Below, piece by piece: positions 36,712-45,521 of a stretch of DNA of 64,000 bases. Below the pieces are notes generated by a model that ran no database searches, was not told the origin of the DNA, and saw only the letters and a list, made by a program, of their open reading frames with translations. Location: positions 1 through 64,000 of the forward strand of contig JARYLU010000006.1 of the NCBI GenBank assembly GCA_029907475.1, in the 5' to 3' direction. The first letter of the stretch is position 1, and every line of letters begins with the position of its first letter. Position numbers and translations under genes: made by a program. The stretch is from Bacillota bacterium (GTDB lineage: Bacteria > Bacillota > DSM-12270 > Thermacetogeniales > Thermacetogeniaceae).

Positions 36712-37200
36712 ATGTCCTACGATCCGACTTTTAATTTTTCCGCCCCCCAACCGGGTTCTTACCCTGAGAATCCAGGCGGGCAAATGCACGGTCAGGAAAC
36801 TCCTCCGCGCGAAAATCCGGAACCTGCGGGAGAACCTCCAACCGACCCGGGCGCTGTTCCGGGCTACGTTCCCTATTTTCAACCCCTGGGCTTAACCTGG
36901 CAGCCCCGGATTGACATTTTTGAGGATCACGAAAATATCCTGATTGTTGTAGAGATTCCCGGGGTGAGACCGGAACAACTCAACGTTGAAAGTGCCCCCA
37001 GCTTGCTGGTTATCCGGGGAGAAATCAGACAAAACGAAGGCCAGATGGTCCCCCGCTACCGGGAAAGAAACCTCGGCACCTTTTACCGCCAGATTCCACT
37101 CCCTCCCCAACTCAACCTCGACCAGGCCCAGGCGTTTTATGAAAACGGCTTGTTGGAAATAAAAATTCCAAAAGGCTGGCCACCGCAAGGCCAGCATTAG
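36712..37200 (+). CDS. Hsp20/alpha-crystallin family protein with a proline-rich N-terminus
   Basis: This 162-residue protein is the second member of the pair, 58 bases downstream. An AAAGGAGG site precedes ATG 36712. Residues 1-60 are Pro/Gly/Glu-rich and probably disordered. The alpha-crystallin domain runs from PRIDIFEDHENILIVVEIPG to YENGLLEIKIPKGW. It resembles a CotM/Hsp20-type spore or stress protein. It ends 40 bases before a strong hairpin terminator, so the two genes form one transcription unit. Role and partner are inferred from family only. Confidence 0.85.
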   Translation: MSYDPTFNFSAPQPGSYPENPGGQMHGQETPPRENPEPAGEPPTDPGAVPGYVPYFQPLGLTWQPRIDIFEDHENILIVVEIPGVRPEQLNVESAPSLLVIRGEIRQNEGQMVPRYRERNLGTFYRQIPLPPQLNLDQAQAFYENGLLEIKIPKGWPPQGQH

Positions 37201-37239
37201 AAATTCAGCATTAACTCCAACCGCTAAGCGCTCCAAAAA

Positions 37240-37268
37240 AGCTGCTGCCCGTGCAGGAGCTTTTTTTG
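37240..37268 (+). terminator. rho-independent terminator after the hsp20 pair
   Basis: AGCTGCTGC and GCAGGAGCT pair around CCGT with one mismatch, followed by seven T on the plus strand and preceded by A-runs. It can also serve the converging germination operon on the minus strand. Confidence 0.8.
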
Positions 37269-37319
37269 AAGTACGGGAGCGAGCGCAAGGATAAATCGGG
37301 ATAAATTTTTTAAGGCTAA

Positions 37320-37610
37320 TCAGCGGATTTGTACGGGGTCGGCAGTTTCCCCGGTGCGCCGGAGTTCGCAGGTTACTTTTAGATCAACCTCCACGCGAGG
37401 GAACCAGCGGGTGTTCCAGTCGTCCTTCACCTTCATCCAGACATCCGGTTTTTCCCGGTAAAGCCTGTCGCCAAGACCGAAAAAATCGCTCTGCAGTTCC
37501 TGCGCCTTTTTCAACGCGGCCATTACTTCCCGCTTGATTGCCTTTTCCTTTTCCTGCTCCAGCATCCGCAAAACCTCCGGCCTGCTGACCGCAAGCCCCT
37601 TTTTCATCAC
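37320..37610 (-). CDS. gerKC: C-terminal part of Ger(x)C germinant-receptor lipoprotein, split off by a stop
   Basis: This frame is the last 96 residues of a GerKC-type protein: SRPEVLRMLEQEKEKAIKRE, LKKAQELQSDFFGLGDRLYR, then WFPRVEVDLKVTCELRRTG. These match the C-terminal domain of the Ger(x)C family. It is in exactly the same frame as the upstream gerKC part and is separated from it only by TGA-TGT. Any separate start would be GTG at 37610 or ATG at 37607, with a poor ribosome site. It is probably a broken piece rather than an independent gene. Confidence 0.7.
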   Translation of the reverse strand: MMKKGLAVSRPEVLRMLEQEKEKAIKREVMAALKKAQELQSDFFGLGDRLYREKPDVWMKVKDDWNTRWFPRVEVDLKVTCELRRTGETADPVQIR

Positions 37611-37613
37611 ACA

Positions 37614-38576
37614 TCAGACGAAACCCTCTTCTTTAATTTCAACTTGAAAACGGATTTTATCTTGTGTCACCTGCGGCTTTACCTTCGTCGCAGTGCGGGA
37701 AACCACCAGCGAGGCCCAGTCCCCCCGCGCCGGGGTCGGGACATTGATAACTCCCCCCTTCACCTTTCCCTGCACCCAGAGCACTCCCCGCGTCTCGCGG
37801 GGGCCCAGGAAATCCAGGAGCTTGTCGTTCCGGAAAACAACCGCTCCCTTGAAGGCAAGCTCTCTGTTCTCTTCTGCCCCCCTTCCCTCGGCAACCGCGC
37901 CCCCTTCACCGTCGGAGCCCCCGCCGGAGGCTGCCTCCCGCATCGGGTAAACCTCAACAGAAGAGGCTACCGGCTCTCCTCCCAGGCTGTTCAAGGCGGT
38001 CAGAAAATCCCCCAGCACCACCGGGAAGCGCGTGGAGGTATAGACAGGGTGCCGCTCCATGATAAATCTGATCCCGGTTCCCGGGACACGCTCCAGCGCA
38101 GGGCGCCCCCTCACCAAAACGTCCTGCGCCCGCCCTTTCGCCACGAGAACCCAGACAGAGCGCCGCACCTCCCAGTGCCGGCTGAAAAAATCGAGGGCAG
38201 GGCCCACTCCTTCCCGCGCCAGGTCCTCCCCCAAAACGATGGCTTGAAGCTGCTTAAAACGCACTCTCCGGGGAGCTGCTTCGGAAAACCTTGCCAGGGC
38301 CTCGGAAACATCCCGCGCCCGTACGCTCGTTACGACAACCGGTGGGGCCTGTCCGGCCGCCCCTCCCTGCCTCATAGCAAGGGCGCGGGGAACCACAACT
38401 TGAAAAGAAACGAGCACCCCCCGGGGGCCGGCCCGGTCCACCCCAACCACCGAAACGAAGGCCATCTGGTCGATTTCGAGCCTGCTCCAGCAGCCGCTAC
38501 TCATACTGGCCAAAAAGACCGCCAGGAAAAGAACGCAGGCCGGCTTGAGCCCGGGCTGCTTAAATATTTTCTTCAT
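37614..38576 (-). CDS. gerKC: N-terminal part of Ger(x)C germinant-receptor lipoprotein, truncated by in-frame TGA
   Basis: These 320 residues start with a lipoprotein signal (lipobox SMSSGCW, Cys near 29) and continue as LEIDQMAFVSVVGVDRAG, typical of GerAC/GerKC. Ger(x)C proteins are usually near 400 residues; this part plus the following 96 totals 416 if the TGA at 37614-37616 is read through. GerC subunits sit on the outer face of the spore inner membrane beside the A and B subunits. The gene overlaps gerKB by 17 bases. It is either a nonsense-mutated pseudogene, recoded, or an assembly error. Confidence 0.8.
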   Translation of the reverse strand: MKKIFKQPGLKPACVLFLAVFLASMSSGCWSRLEIDQMAFVSVVGVDRAGPRGVLVSFQVVVPRALAMRQGGAAGQAPPVVVTSVRARDVSEALARFSEAAPRRVRFKQLQAIVLGEDLAREGVGPALDFFSRHWEVRRSVWVLVAKGRAQDVLVRGRPALERVPGTGIRFIMERHPVYTSTRFPVVLGDFLTALNSLGGEPVASSVEVYPMREAASGGGSDGEGGAVAEGRGAEENRELAFKGAVVFRNDKLLDFLGPRETRGVLWVQGKVKGGVINVPTPARGDWASLVVSRTATKVKPQVTQDKIRFQVEIKEEGFV

Positions 38577-39687
38577 TTTTTCGCCCTCCCTGATTGGTAA
38601 TACCCTTCTTCCGGATCAAGGCAAGGAAAAAAAGAAGGAGGGGGATCCCGCCCTGGACCGTGATCCCAAGAGGGCCCCAGAAACGGGCGAGGAATTCCCG
38701 GAGGTGAATGATATCCGTGAACTCCAGGATCGACAAGGCAACGAGAATCACCCCGCCGGGGAGCACGAGCGGCCGGTAGTCGCTGAGGTTAAAGGACTGG
38801 GCAAAAGCCAGCGCAGCCGCGTAGTAAATCACCATCACCTTCAGGCCTACGGCAGAGACCCAAACCCCCACAACCAGAGATTCCATCCGCTCCAGAAACC
38901 CGCCCAGGCGCACCGTTTTTGCGAGATCAAAAGTCGGAAAAACGAGCCGGGCGGTTTCTTCGGCGCCAAATAAGGCGGTCACCCCGAGCACAGTCAAAGA
39001 TATCATCACGACCAGGAGAAATATGACCTGGAGGTTGACCCGGCGCGCATCCTCCGGCCGGCGGAGGTAGGGGAGAAACATCGCAAAAACAATCCCTTCC
39101 CCGAAAAAAGCAAAGAGGCTCCCTGCTCCCCGCAAGATGTGAGAGAAGGAGTGGACAAGCACCGGCTTGAGCTGGAAAAAATCCATCTCCGGCAGGGCCA
39201 GAGACAGCATAAACAAACTTACCAGAAGGGAAAAGGGAAAGACGATCTCGCTCACCCGCGCGAAAACCTCCAGCCCCAGGTAAACCCCGTATACAGCCAT
39301 GGCGACCAGTAAAGCGTTGAAAACAACAAGCGGGGTCTCCGGCATCACGACACTCACCAGGAGCTCGCCGAATTCCCGGATGATGATGCCGTTTAGATAA
39401 AAGAAAAAAAGGCCGAACAGGATACCCAGCGCCCTTCCGCCCCAGGGGCCCAGCAGTTCTATCGCATACTCCACGAGGTTCTTCTCAGGGAAGCGCAGGC
39501 CCAGGGAAACCACGAGGGCGCCCAGGACCAGCCCGAAAACCGCTGCAATCAGCACCGAGGCCCAGGCATCGTGCCCCGCCTCGCGCGCCATCAAGGCGGG
39601 AAGAAATAAAATTCCGGTTGCCAGAATCTCATTGGCGATTAAAAAGGTTGCCTGGCGGGAGGAAATCCTTCCCTTTTCAATACTCAT
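38560..39687 (-). CDS. gerKB: spore germination permease GerKB/GerAB family
   Basis: This protein of about 375 residues has ten hydrophobic segments and is of the APC-like GerAB family, which binds the germinant in spores. It starts ISSRQATFLIANEILATGILFLPAL and has the typical ISLTVLGVTALFGAEETARLVFP and FTDIIHLREFL. ATG at 39687 begins one base after the gerKA stop; the frame also opens farther upstream at 39714. It is the second gene in the receptor operon order A-B-C. Confidence 0.93.
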   Translation of the reverse strand: MSIEKGRISSRQATFLIANEILATGILFLPALMAREAGHDAWASVLIAAVFGLVLGALVVSLGLRFPEKNLVEYAIELLGPWGGRALGILFGLFFFYLNGIIIREFGELLVSVVMPETPLVVFNALLVAMAVYGVYLGLEVFARVSEIVFPFSLLVSLFMLSLALPEMDFFQLKPVLVHSFSHILRGAGSLFAFFGEGIVFAMFLPYLRRPEDARRVNLQVIFLLVVMISLTVLGVTALFGAEETARLVFPTFDLAKTVRLGGFLERMESLVVGVWVSAVGLKVMVIYYAAALAFAQSFNLSDYRPLVLPGGVILVALSILEFTDIIHLREFLARFWGPLGITVQGGIPLLLFFLALIRKKGITNQGGRKNEENI

Positions 39688-39688
39688 C

Positions 39689-41329
39689 TTACTGCGCCCC
39701 TTCCCTGTCTGCACCCGGCCCCCGGCGGGGGCGTACAGGAGGAGGTTCCGGGCGCTGTTCAGGGGCCTGCCGGATCGGGTCCGGGGCGCGCAAAAGGCGC
39801 GGCCTGCGCTCCATCGCCCACCAGGGCACCCGGATGAAAACGTCCCCCCAATCCCCGGGCACCGCTGGCGCCAGCGGGTAGAAGTAGGGAACCCCGAAGG
39901 AACGCAGGGAGGTGAGGTGGAGCAAAAGGAACATCAAGCCCCAGGCAACGCCCACCAGTCCAAAGGCCCCCGCAAGAAAGAGCAGCGGGTAGCGCAGGAT
40001 CCTGATGGCGAGGGAGGCTGAAAAATTCGGAATCAGGAAAGAGACGATCGCGGTGAGGGCAACCACAATCACCATAAAAGGACTTACAACACCGGCCGTC
40101 ACCGCGGCCTCCCCCAGGACAATCGCCCCTACAATTCCCACCGCCTGCCCCACCGGGCGGGGCATCCGGATTCCCGCCTCCCGGAGGAAGTCAAAAGTCG
40201 CCTCCATCATGAAGGCTTCTACGCTGGCAGGAAAGGGGACCCCTTCCCTCCCGGCGGCGATGCTCAAAGCAAGGCTGGAGGGGATCATTTCCTGGTGGAA
40301 AGAGGTGAGGGCGACGTACAAAGAAGGAAGGGTGAGGGCAAGTAAAAGGGCGGCCCACCGGAAGGGACGGATAAACTCCATCCCCTCGTAGTAGTCTTCC
40401 GCAGACTGGAGGAAACCGCTGAAAAAGGCAGGAACGACGAGGGCGAAAGGGGTGCCGTCGACCAGGATCGCCACCCTCCCCTCCAGCAATGCTCCGGCCA
40501 CCTTGTCCGGCCTTTCGGTACGGTCTGTCAAAACAAAAGGAGTGCGGTAGTTGTCTTTGATGAAATCCTCGATGTACCCTGATTCTAAAATGCCGTCCGT
40601 GTCAATGGCTTGGATCCGCCGCGCCACCTCTTCTACGGTGGCGGGATTTGCCAGGCCGTCAACATACATCACGCAGACATCGGTTTTCGTGAGCCGCCCT
40701 ACAGGGTAAGTTTTGCACCGGAGGCGGGGGGTTTTGATGCGACGCCGCACGAGGGCCGTGTTCGTGCGGAGGGTTTCGATAAAGCCATCGCGGGGACCGC
40801 GGATAAAGCATTCGGCTTCGGGCTCTGAAACCGCCCGGTCCTTCCAACCCTTCGTGTCAAGCAGGAGGGCTTTCTCGCTCCCCTCGATAAAAAGGGTGAG
40901 GTTCCCCGCGAGCACCAGATCTAGAACATCTCCGAGATGATCCGCTTCTTTGACATCCGCCGCGGTAACCAGGTGGTTCCGGATGAATTCAAAGGCGTTT
41001 CCCGGCAGGATCTTGCTCCGGTCCTCCCCCAGGGAGCGGAAAAAGAAGGGCTTGAGTACCGCTTCGCTCACCGCTCCTTTATCCACAAGACCGTCGATGA
41101 AAATTAAGACCACCCTGATTTCCTGCCGGGTTCCCAAACAGAACTCCCGCGTCACGAGATCCGAGGCTTCACCGAAAAGCTCCTTGAACCGCCGCAGATT
41201 TGTCTCTAAATCGGGGGTCAGGGGTTGTGCCAAAACTTCCGGGGCGGGCTGGAGCCGGGCGAGCTGTTCCTCCTGCCGGCGCATTTTGAGCACTCCGGGT
41301 TTTAAGGGTTTTTTGAGTTGCCGGAACAA
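39689..41329 (-). CDS. gerKA: spore germination protein GerKA/GerAA family
   Basis: This 546-residue A subunit of the nutrient receptor has a soluble N-terminal domain to about residue 300, then five or so membrane helices. Family signatures: GTRQEIRVVLIFIDGLVDK, YVDGLANPATVEEVARRI, VAILVDGTPFALVVPAFF and FLREAGIRMPRPVGQAVGIVGAIVLGEAAV. The C-terminal tail is Pro/Arg-rich (about 40 residues) and looks variable. The start is TTG at 41329, after AGGAGGTG. The presence of this operon implies the organism forms spores. Confidence 0.94.
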   Translation of the reverse strand: MFRQLKKPLKPGVLKMRRQEEQLARLQPAPEVLAQPLTPDLETNLRRFKELFGEASDLVTREFCLGTRQEIRVVLIFIDGLVDKGAVSEAVLKPFFFRSLGEDRSKILPGNAFEFIRNHLVTAADVKEADHLGDVLDLVLAGNLTLFIEGSEKALLLDTKGWKDRAVSEPEAECFIRGPRDGFIETLRTNTALVRRRIKTPRLRCKTYPVGRLTKTDVCVMYVDGLANPATVEEVARRIQAIDTDGILESGYIEDFIKDNYRTPFVLTDRTERPDKVAGALLEGRVAILVDGTPFALVVPAFFSGFLQSAEDYYEGMEFIRPFRWAALLLALTLPSLYVALTSFHQEMIPSSLALSIAAGREGVPFPASVEAFMMEATFDFLREAGIRMPRPVGQAVGIVGAIVLGEAAVTAGVVSPFMVIVVALTAIVSFLIPNFSASLAIRILRYPLLFLAGAFGLVGVAWGLMFLLLHLTSLRSFGVPYFYPLAPAVPGDWGDVFIRVPWWAMERRPRLLRAPDPIRQAPEQRPEPPPVRPRRGPGADREGAQ

Positions 41330-41401
41330 CCCTTTTCACCTCCTGCCTTTGCATTTAGCATGAGCAGGATTAGATAAATTTATGTTCCTGGTTCACCTCT
41401 T

Positions 41402-41632
41402 TCAGCGGGGATAGATCAGCCTGCTCAAAGGGCCGAAGATGTATTCCACACCCCGCGTCGGGTTCGGGACGGGGAGGCCCAGCGCCAGGGCAAGGGCAAG
41501 GGCGAGCCCGATCAAGAGGAAACCGCTAAAGGCGGTCAACTCCCGCCACATTTTCTGACGGGTCAGTTTCGGTACTTCGTAGAGGGCGATCCCCGCTCCT
41601 GCCAGGAGAATCAACAAGACATGCCAGAACAC
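41402..41632 (-). CDS. small membrane protein upstream of gerKA
   Basis: This 76-residue protein has two hydrophobic helices at about 3-20 and 34-55 with a basic linker (PKLTRQKMWRE) and a C-terminal tail NPTRGVEYIFGPLSRLIYP. The start is GTG at 41632, seven bases after GGGAGGG. Similar small proteins sit beside gerK operons in related spore formers (from memory). It precedes gerKA by 72 bases and is probably transcribed with it. It may be an accessory (GerD- or GerXD-like) component, but this is not demonstrated. Confidence 0.7.
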   Translation of the reverse strand: MFWHVLLILLAGAGIALYEVPKLTRQKMWRELTAFSGFLLIGLALALALALGLPVPNPTRGVEYIFGPLSRLIYPR

Positions 41633-41783
41633 ATTGTAACCCTCCCCAATCTACATCCAAGGGCTCAAGGGGCCAAAGCTCAACTGCCCTCCAGGAGAAG
41701 GACAGGTCAAGCAACATTTTCCCTTCTCACTATTTTTTAACCTGCTCCCCAATTTATACCCGGCCCCACACTGAATAAAAATA

Positions 41784-41811
41784 AAAAACCCCTCTCGCGA
41801 GGGGTTACAAT
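41784..41811 (-). terminator. rho-independent terminator of the purine operon
   Basis: On the minus strand AACCCCTC pairs with GAGGGGTT around a GCGA loop, followed by a T-rich tract (TTTTATTTTTAT). It lies about 50 bases beyond the HD-domain gene, the last of the purine operon. Confidence 0.85.
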
Positions 41812-41860
41812 TTCAGCCTCCCCATGTCGCGGCACCAGGAGAGGGCCGGGTCAGAACTAT

Positions 41861-42520
41861 TTAAAGCAAGCGGGCGCCGTTGATGACCAGGCCAAAGCGG
41901 CATTTCAGGAAGTTGGCCGCCCGCCGGCAGAGAAGCATCTTGGTCAAAAAGATCTCAAAGTAGTCCATCACCGAACAGATGCCGGTGTCGATTTCCAGGT
42001 GCATCACGATTTCCCGCCGGTCCGGGTTCACTTCCAGGTACGACTTCTCCGCGGCGTAGTTGACCCGGTCCCTGGTGGTGAAGGAAGCAGCATCCTCTTT
42101 CCGGACGCGCGAGCGGTGGACATTGGATTTATCGGCAAGGATCACGGCAGCCGCGATGTTGCTCACCGTGTAACCGGAGCGTTCTTCGTGGTTTCCGATG
42201 GCAGCAACGACCGCAGCCACCTCCTCCGGAGGCATTTCCAGGCGGGTCAAAAAATGATAGGCAAGGAGCGCCCCCGTGCGCCCGTGCTCGTACCGGTTGA
42301 CGACGTTTCCAATATCGTGCAGGTAGCCGGCAATCGCTGCCAGCTCGACCTCGCGCTTAGGGTAACCCAGCACGTCCAGAATGTGGTAACTCAAGCGCGC
42401 CACGTGCCGGGCGTGTTCTTGATCGTGCGTAATCGCTCCCATCGTGCCCAGGTACTCGTGGACCTTTTCCATTAAACTCTGGAGTTCCCGGCTGCCCTGA
42501 ATATCCTCAAGCTTAAGCAT
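41861..42520 (-). CDS. HD domain phosphohydrolase
   Basis: This 219-residue HD-superfamily protein has metal ligands in HARHVARL (His), then GYLHDIGNVVNRYEHGRTG with the HD pair near residues 75-76, and IGNHEER. HD enzymes of this kind act on nucleotides or (p)ppGpp/cyclic dinucleotides. Its position as last gene of the purine operon suggests nucleotide turnover (inference). ATG at 42520 has GGGAGAGG before it. It overlaps the 3' end of purD by eight bases. Substrate is unknown. Confidence 0.85.
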   Translation of the reverse strand: MLKLEDIQGSRELQSLMEKVHEYLGTMGAITHDQEHARHVARLSYHILDVLGYPKREVELAAIAGYLHDIGNVVNRYEHGRTGALLAYHFLTRLEMPPEEVAAVVAAIGNHEERSGYTVSNIAAAVILADKSNVHRSRVRKEDAASFTTRDRVNYAAEKSYLEVNPDRREIVMHLEIDTGICSVMDYFEIFLTKMLLCRRAANFLKCRFGLVINGARLL

Positions 42521-43799
42521 TTTCACCTCTCCCTTCGCGCCGGAGGGCACGGTACGCAATGTCCCGCCGGTAGTGCATCCCCTCGAAAGAGATTTTCCCT
42601 ACTCCTTTGTAGGTCCGGGCAACCGCCTCTTTAATGGTCTTACCAAACCCGGTAACCCCAAGCACCCTTCCGCCGGAGGTGACGATCTCTCCGTCCTTCT
42701 TTACCGTCCCGGCGTGGAAAACAAGCAGATCAGAGGGGACTTCATCCAGGCCCGAAATGGTTTTTCCCTCGTCGTAAGCCCCGGGGTAACCCCCGGAGGC
42801 AAGCACCACGCAAACTGCGGCCCGTTCATCCCACTCCAGCTCCACTTCCTCAAGCCTTCCTTCCAGTACGGCAAGCATGACCTCGAGCAAATCGGAGCGG
42901 AGGCGCGGGATTACCACCTGGGCTTCCGGGTCACCGAAGCGGCAGTTAAACTCCAGAACGCAGGGACCCTTTTCGGTGATCATCAAACCGGCATAGAGCA
43001 CCCCCTGGTACTCTCGCCCCTCCCGGGCGAGGCCCTGAATCAAAGGGTTCAAGATTTCGGAGCAGACCCGGGCGTGGATTTCTGGGGTGTAAACGGGAGG
43101 GGGAGAATAAGCCCCCATCCCTCCGGTATTGGGGCCCTCGTCGCCATCGAAAACGCGCTTGTGGTCCTGGGAGGCTACCATGGGGAGAACTGTTTTGCCG
43201 TCGGTAAAGGCTAAAACGCTGACCTCTTCTCCCTCCAGGCGCTCTTCAATCACAACCGCCTCCCCGGCCCTCCCAAAAACCTTTTCCTCCATGATGAGGC
43301 GAACGGCACTCTCAGCTTCGCCCCCATCGCGCGCCACAATAACTCCCTTTCCTGCTGCCAGGCCGTCCGCTTTAACCACACAGGGACCTTCCAGTTCACG
43401 CACCCAGGCAAGGGCTGCCGCGGCATCTGTAAAAATTTGAAAATCCGCCGTCGGAATTCTGTACTTCGCCATCACCTGCTTGGCAAAGACCTTGCTTCCT
43501 TCGATTACGGCCGCCCCGGCCCTGGGGCCGAAGACCTTCAGCCCGGCGGCTTCGAAGCGATCCCTGATTCCCGCCACAAGGGGGGCTTCGGGGCCCACTA
43601 CCGTCAGGTCGATTTTTTCCCGCCGGGCAAAGTTCACTAAACCCTCAATATCCTCTGCCTTGCAGGGGATACATTCGGCATCCCGGGCGATTCCGCCGTT
43701 GCCGGGAGCACAATAGATTTTCGCCACGCGGGGACTTTGCTTAAGCTTCCAGATCAGGGTATGTTCACGCCCTCCCCCGCCAACAACCAGCAACTTCAT
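42513..43799 (-). CDS. purD: phosphoribosylamine-glycine ligase
   Basis: This ATP-grasp enzyme of about 428 residues makes GAR from phosphoribosylamine and glycine. It has MKLLVVGGGGREHTLIWKL, VGPEAPLVAGI, VVKADGLAAGKGVIVA, KVFGRAGEAVVIEERLEGEEVS, VLEFNCRFGDPEAQVV and AVCVVLASGGYPG. I start at ATG 43799 because MKLLVVGGGG is the family N-terminus; ATG at 43814 is in frame but its ribosome site is only two bases away. It is the next-to-last gene of the purine operon. Confidence 0.95.
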   Translation of the reverse strand: MKLLVVGGGGREHTLIWKLKQSPRVAKIYCAPGNGGIARDAECIPCKAEDIEGLVNFARREKIDLTVVGPEAPLVAGIRDRFEAAGLKVFGPRAGAAVIEGSKVFAKQVMAKYRIPTADFQIFTDAAAALAWVRELEGPCVVKADGLAAGKGVIVARDGGEAESAVRLIMEEKVFGRAGEAVVIEERLEGEEVSVLAFTDGKTVLPMVASQDHKRVFDGDEGPNTGGMGAYSPPPVYTPEIHARVCSEILNPLIQGLAREGREYQGVLYAGLMITEKGPCVLEFNCRFGDPEAQVVIPRLRSDLLEVMLAVLEGRLEEVELEWDERAAVCVVLASGGYPGAYDEGKTISGLDEVPSDLLVFHAGTVKKDGEIVTSGGRVLGVTGFGKTIKEAVARTYKGVGKISFEGMHYRRDIAYRALRREGRGENA

Positions 43800-43898
43800 C
43801 CCTTTATCTTCCATGTTCCCTCAATCCTTGTCATTTTTTCGCTTTCCCCTAAATGTACCCCCGCATTCCTGGAGAACTTCAAAGTGTTCCCGGTATTT

Positions 43899-45521
43899 TT
43901 AATGTTTAAAGTGGCGCCGGCCGGTAAAGACCATCGCCATTCCCGCCTCATCTGCGGCGGCAATCACATCGGAATCCCGGATGGAGCCCCCCGGCTGGAT
44001 GATTGCCGTTATTCCTTCTTTTGCTGCAATTTTTACGGTATCGGGAAAAGGAAGGAAGCCATCCGATGCCAGCGCGGCGCCCCTTGCCTTCGGCCCCGCT
44101 TTTTCAAGCGCTATGCAGGCGGCATCAACCCGGCTCACCTGCCCACCCCCAATCCCTACCGTTTCCCTCTCCCGGGCGACCACAATTCCGTTGGAAAACA
44201 CGTGCTTAACAACGATCCACCCAAAAAAGAGGTCTTGCCACTCGTTTTGCGCCGGTTTCCGCTTTGTTACGACCCGGCTCTCCCGTACCAATTTTTCAAA
44301 ATTATTTTCAGCCGCGTCGGGTTCCTGGATCAAAAAGCCCCCACTGACACGTTTGACATCCAGTCCCCTGCCGCGCTCGGTAAACTCGCCGGAACACAGA
44401 ACCCGCAAGGCCGGCCTGGTTTTTAAAACAGTGAGGGCCTCTTCGCTGTACGCCGGGGCAATCACGGCCTCGAAAAACGTCTCTGTCAGCACCAGTGCTG
44501 TTTCCCTGTTAACGGTCTGGTTTAAACCCACTACCCCTCCGTAGGCGGCAACAGGATCGGCATCCCGTGCCCTTCTCAAGGCATCCTCAAGGTTCGGCGC
44601 ACAGGCTACTCCCGCCGGTGTATTGTGCTTGATGACAACTGCGGCGGGCACTTCAAACTCCGACACGATCCCGAGGGCAGCGTTGAGATCTAAAATGTTA
44701 TTAAACGAAAGCTCTTTGCCGTGAAACTGGCGGGCGCCCGCAACCCCATACGGCCTTCCCGTGTCTTCCCGGTAAAAGCCCGCCTCCTGGTGGGGGTTTT
44801 CTCCGTAGCGCAGGTTACTCAGTTTGACCAGCGGAAGCATTACCCTGGCCGGGAATTTCTGGAGTTGCGGGTTTTGCGTAAGCTTGCAAGCTTCATCTTC
44901 CTCCAACTCGTTGATTCCATAGAGATAATTAGAAATTGCAGCATCATAACCCGCCGTATGCCAGAAAGCCTCCCGCGCCAGTTCCAGGCGGGTTGTAAGG
45001 CTGACCTCCCCTTTTTCGCGCAGTTCCTGGACTATTTGAGGATAACGGTTCGGATTTACGACCACCGTAACCCTGGGAAAATTCTTTGCAGCAGCGCGGA
45101 GGAGGGTAGGACCTCCAATGTCAATTTGCTCCAGGGCCTGGCTCAGGGTAACCCCGGCCTGCGCCACGGTTTCCCGGAAAGGATAGAGGTTCACGACTAC
45201 AAGCGCGATCGGTGGGATATCCAGTTGCTCCAGCTGTGCCCGGTCTTCCGGAAGGTCGCGGGCAAGGATTCCGGCGTGAATCTTGGGGTGGAGCGTTTTC
45301 ACCCTTCCGTTTAAAATCTCCGGGAAGCCCGTCAGGTCTTCAACCCGCTCCACCTCGACTCCGGCCTGTGCCAGCGCCTTTGCTGTCCCACCGGTGGAAA
45401 TCAAATGGTAGCCCAACTCCTTTAACTGCCGGGCAAAGGCTCCAATTCCCTCTTTATCGGAAACGCTGATCAGTGCCCTTTTGATCTTGTGCCGGGGCCC
45501 GCTAAATAACCTTTCACTCAA
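43899..45521 (-). CDS. purH: bifunctional AICAR formyltransferase / IMP cyclohydrolase
   Basis: This 540-residue PurH catalyses the last two steps to IMP. The N-terminal IMP cyclohydrolase (1-200) has ALISVSDKEGIGAFARQL and LTGFPEILNGRVKTLHPKIHAGIL. The C-terminal AICAR transformylase has LRYGENPHQEAGFY, FNNILDLNAALGIV, VIKHNTPAGVA (Lys-His catalytic) and SDGFLPFPDTV. The start at 45521 overlaps the purN stop by eight bases. It uses 10-formyl-tetrahydrofolate. Confidence 0.96.
   Translation of the reverse strand: MSERLFSGPRHKIKRALISVSDKEGIGAFARQLKELGYHLISTGGTAKALAQAGVEVERVEDLTGFPEILNGRVKTLHPKIHAGILARDLPEDRAQLEQLDIPPIALVVVNLYPFRETVAQAGVTLSQALEQIDIGGPTLLRAAAKNFPRVTVVVNPNRYPQIVQELREKGEVSLTTRLELAREAFWHTAGYDAAISNYLYGINELEEDEACKLTQNPQLQKFPARVMLPLVKLSNLRYGENPHQEAGFYREDTGRPYGVAGARQFHGKELSFNNILDLNAALGIVSEFEVPAAVVIKHNTPAGVACAPNLEDALRRARDADPVAAYGGVVGLNQTVNRETALVLTETFFEAVIAPAYSEEALTVLKTRPALRVLCSGEFTERGRGLDVKRVSGGFLIQEPDAAENNFEKLVRESRVVTKRKPAQNEWQDLFFGWIVVKHVFSNGIVVARERETVGIGGGQVSRVDAACIALEKAGPKARGAALASDGFLPFPDTVKIAAKEGITAIIQPGGSIRDSDVIAAADEAGMAMVFTGRRHFKH

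Noticed and set aside
37644-38600. 318-codon open frame opposite gerKC
   Set aside because: It overlaps the germination lipoprotein entirely and shows only His/Arg/Pro-rich shadow sequence.
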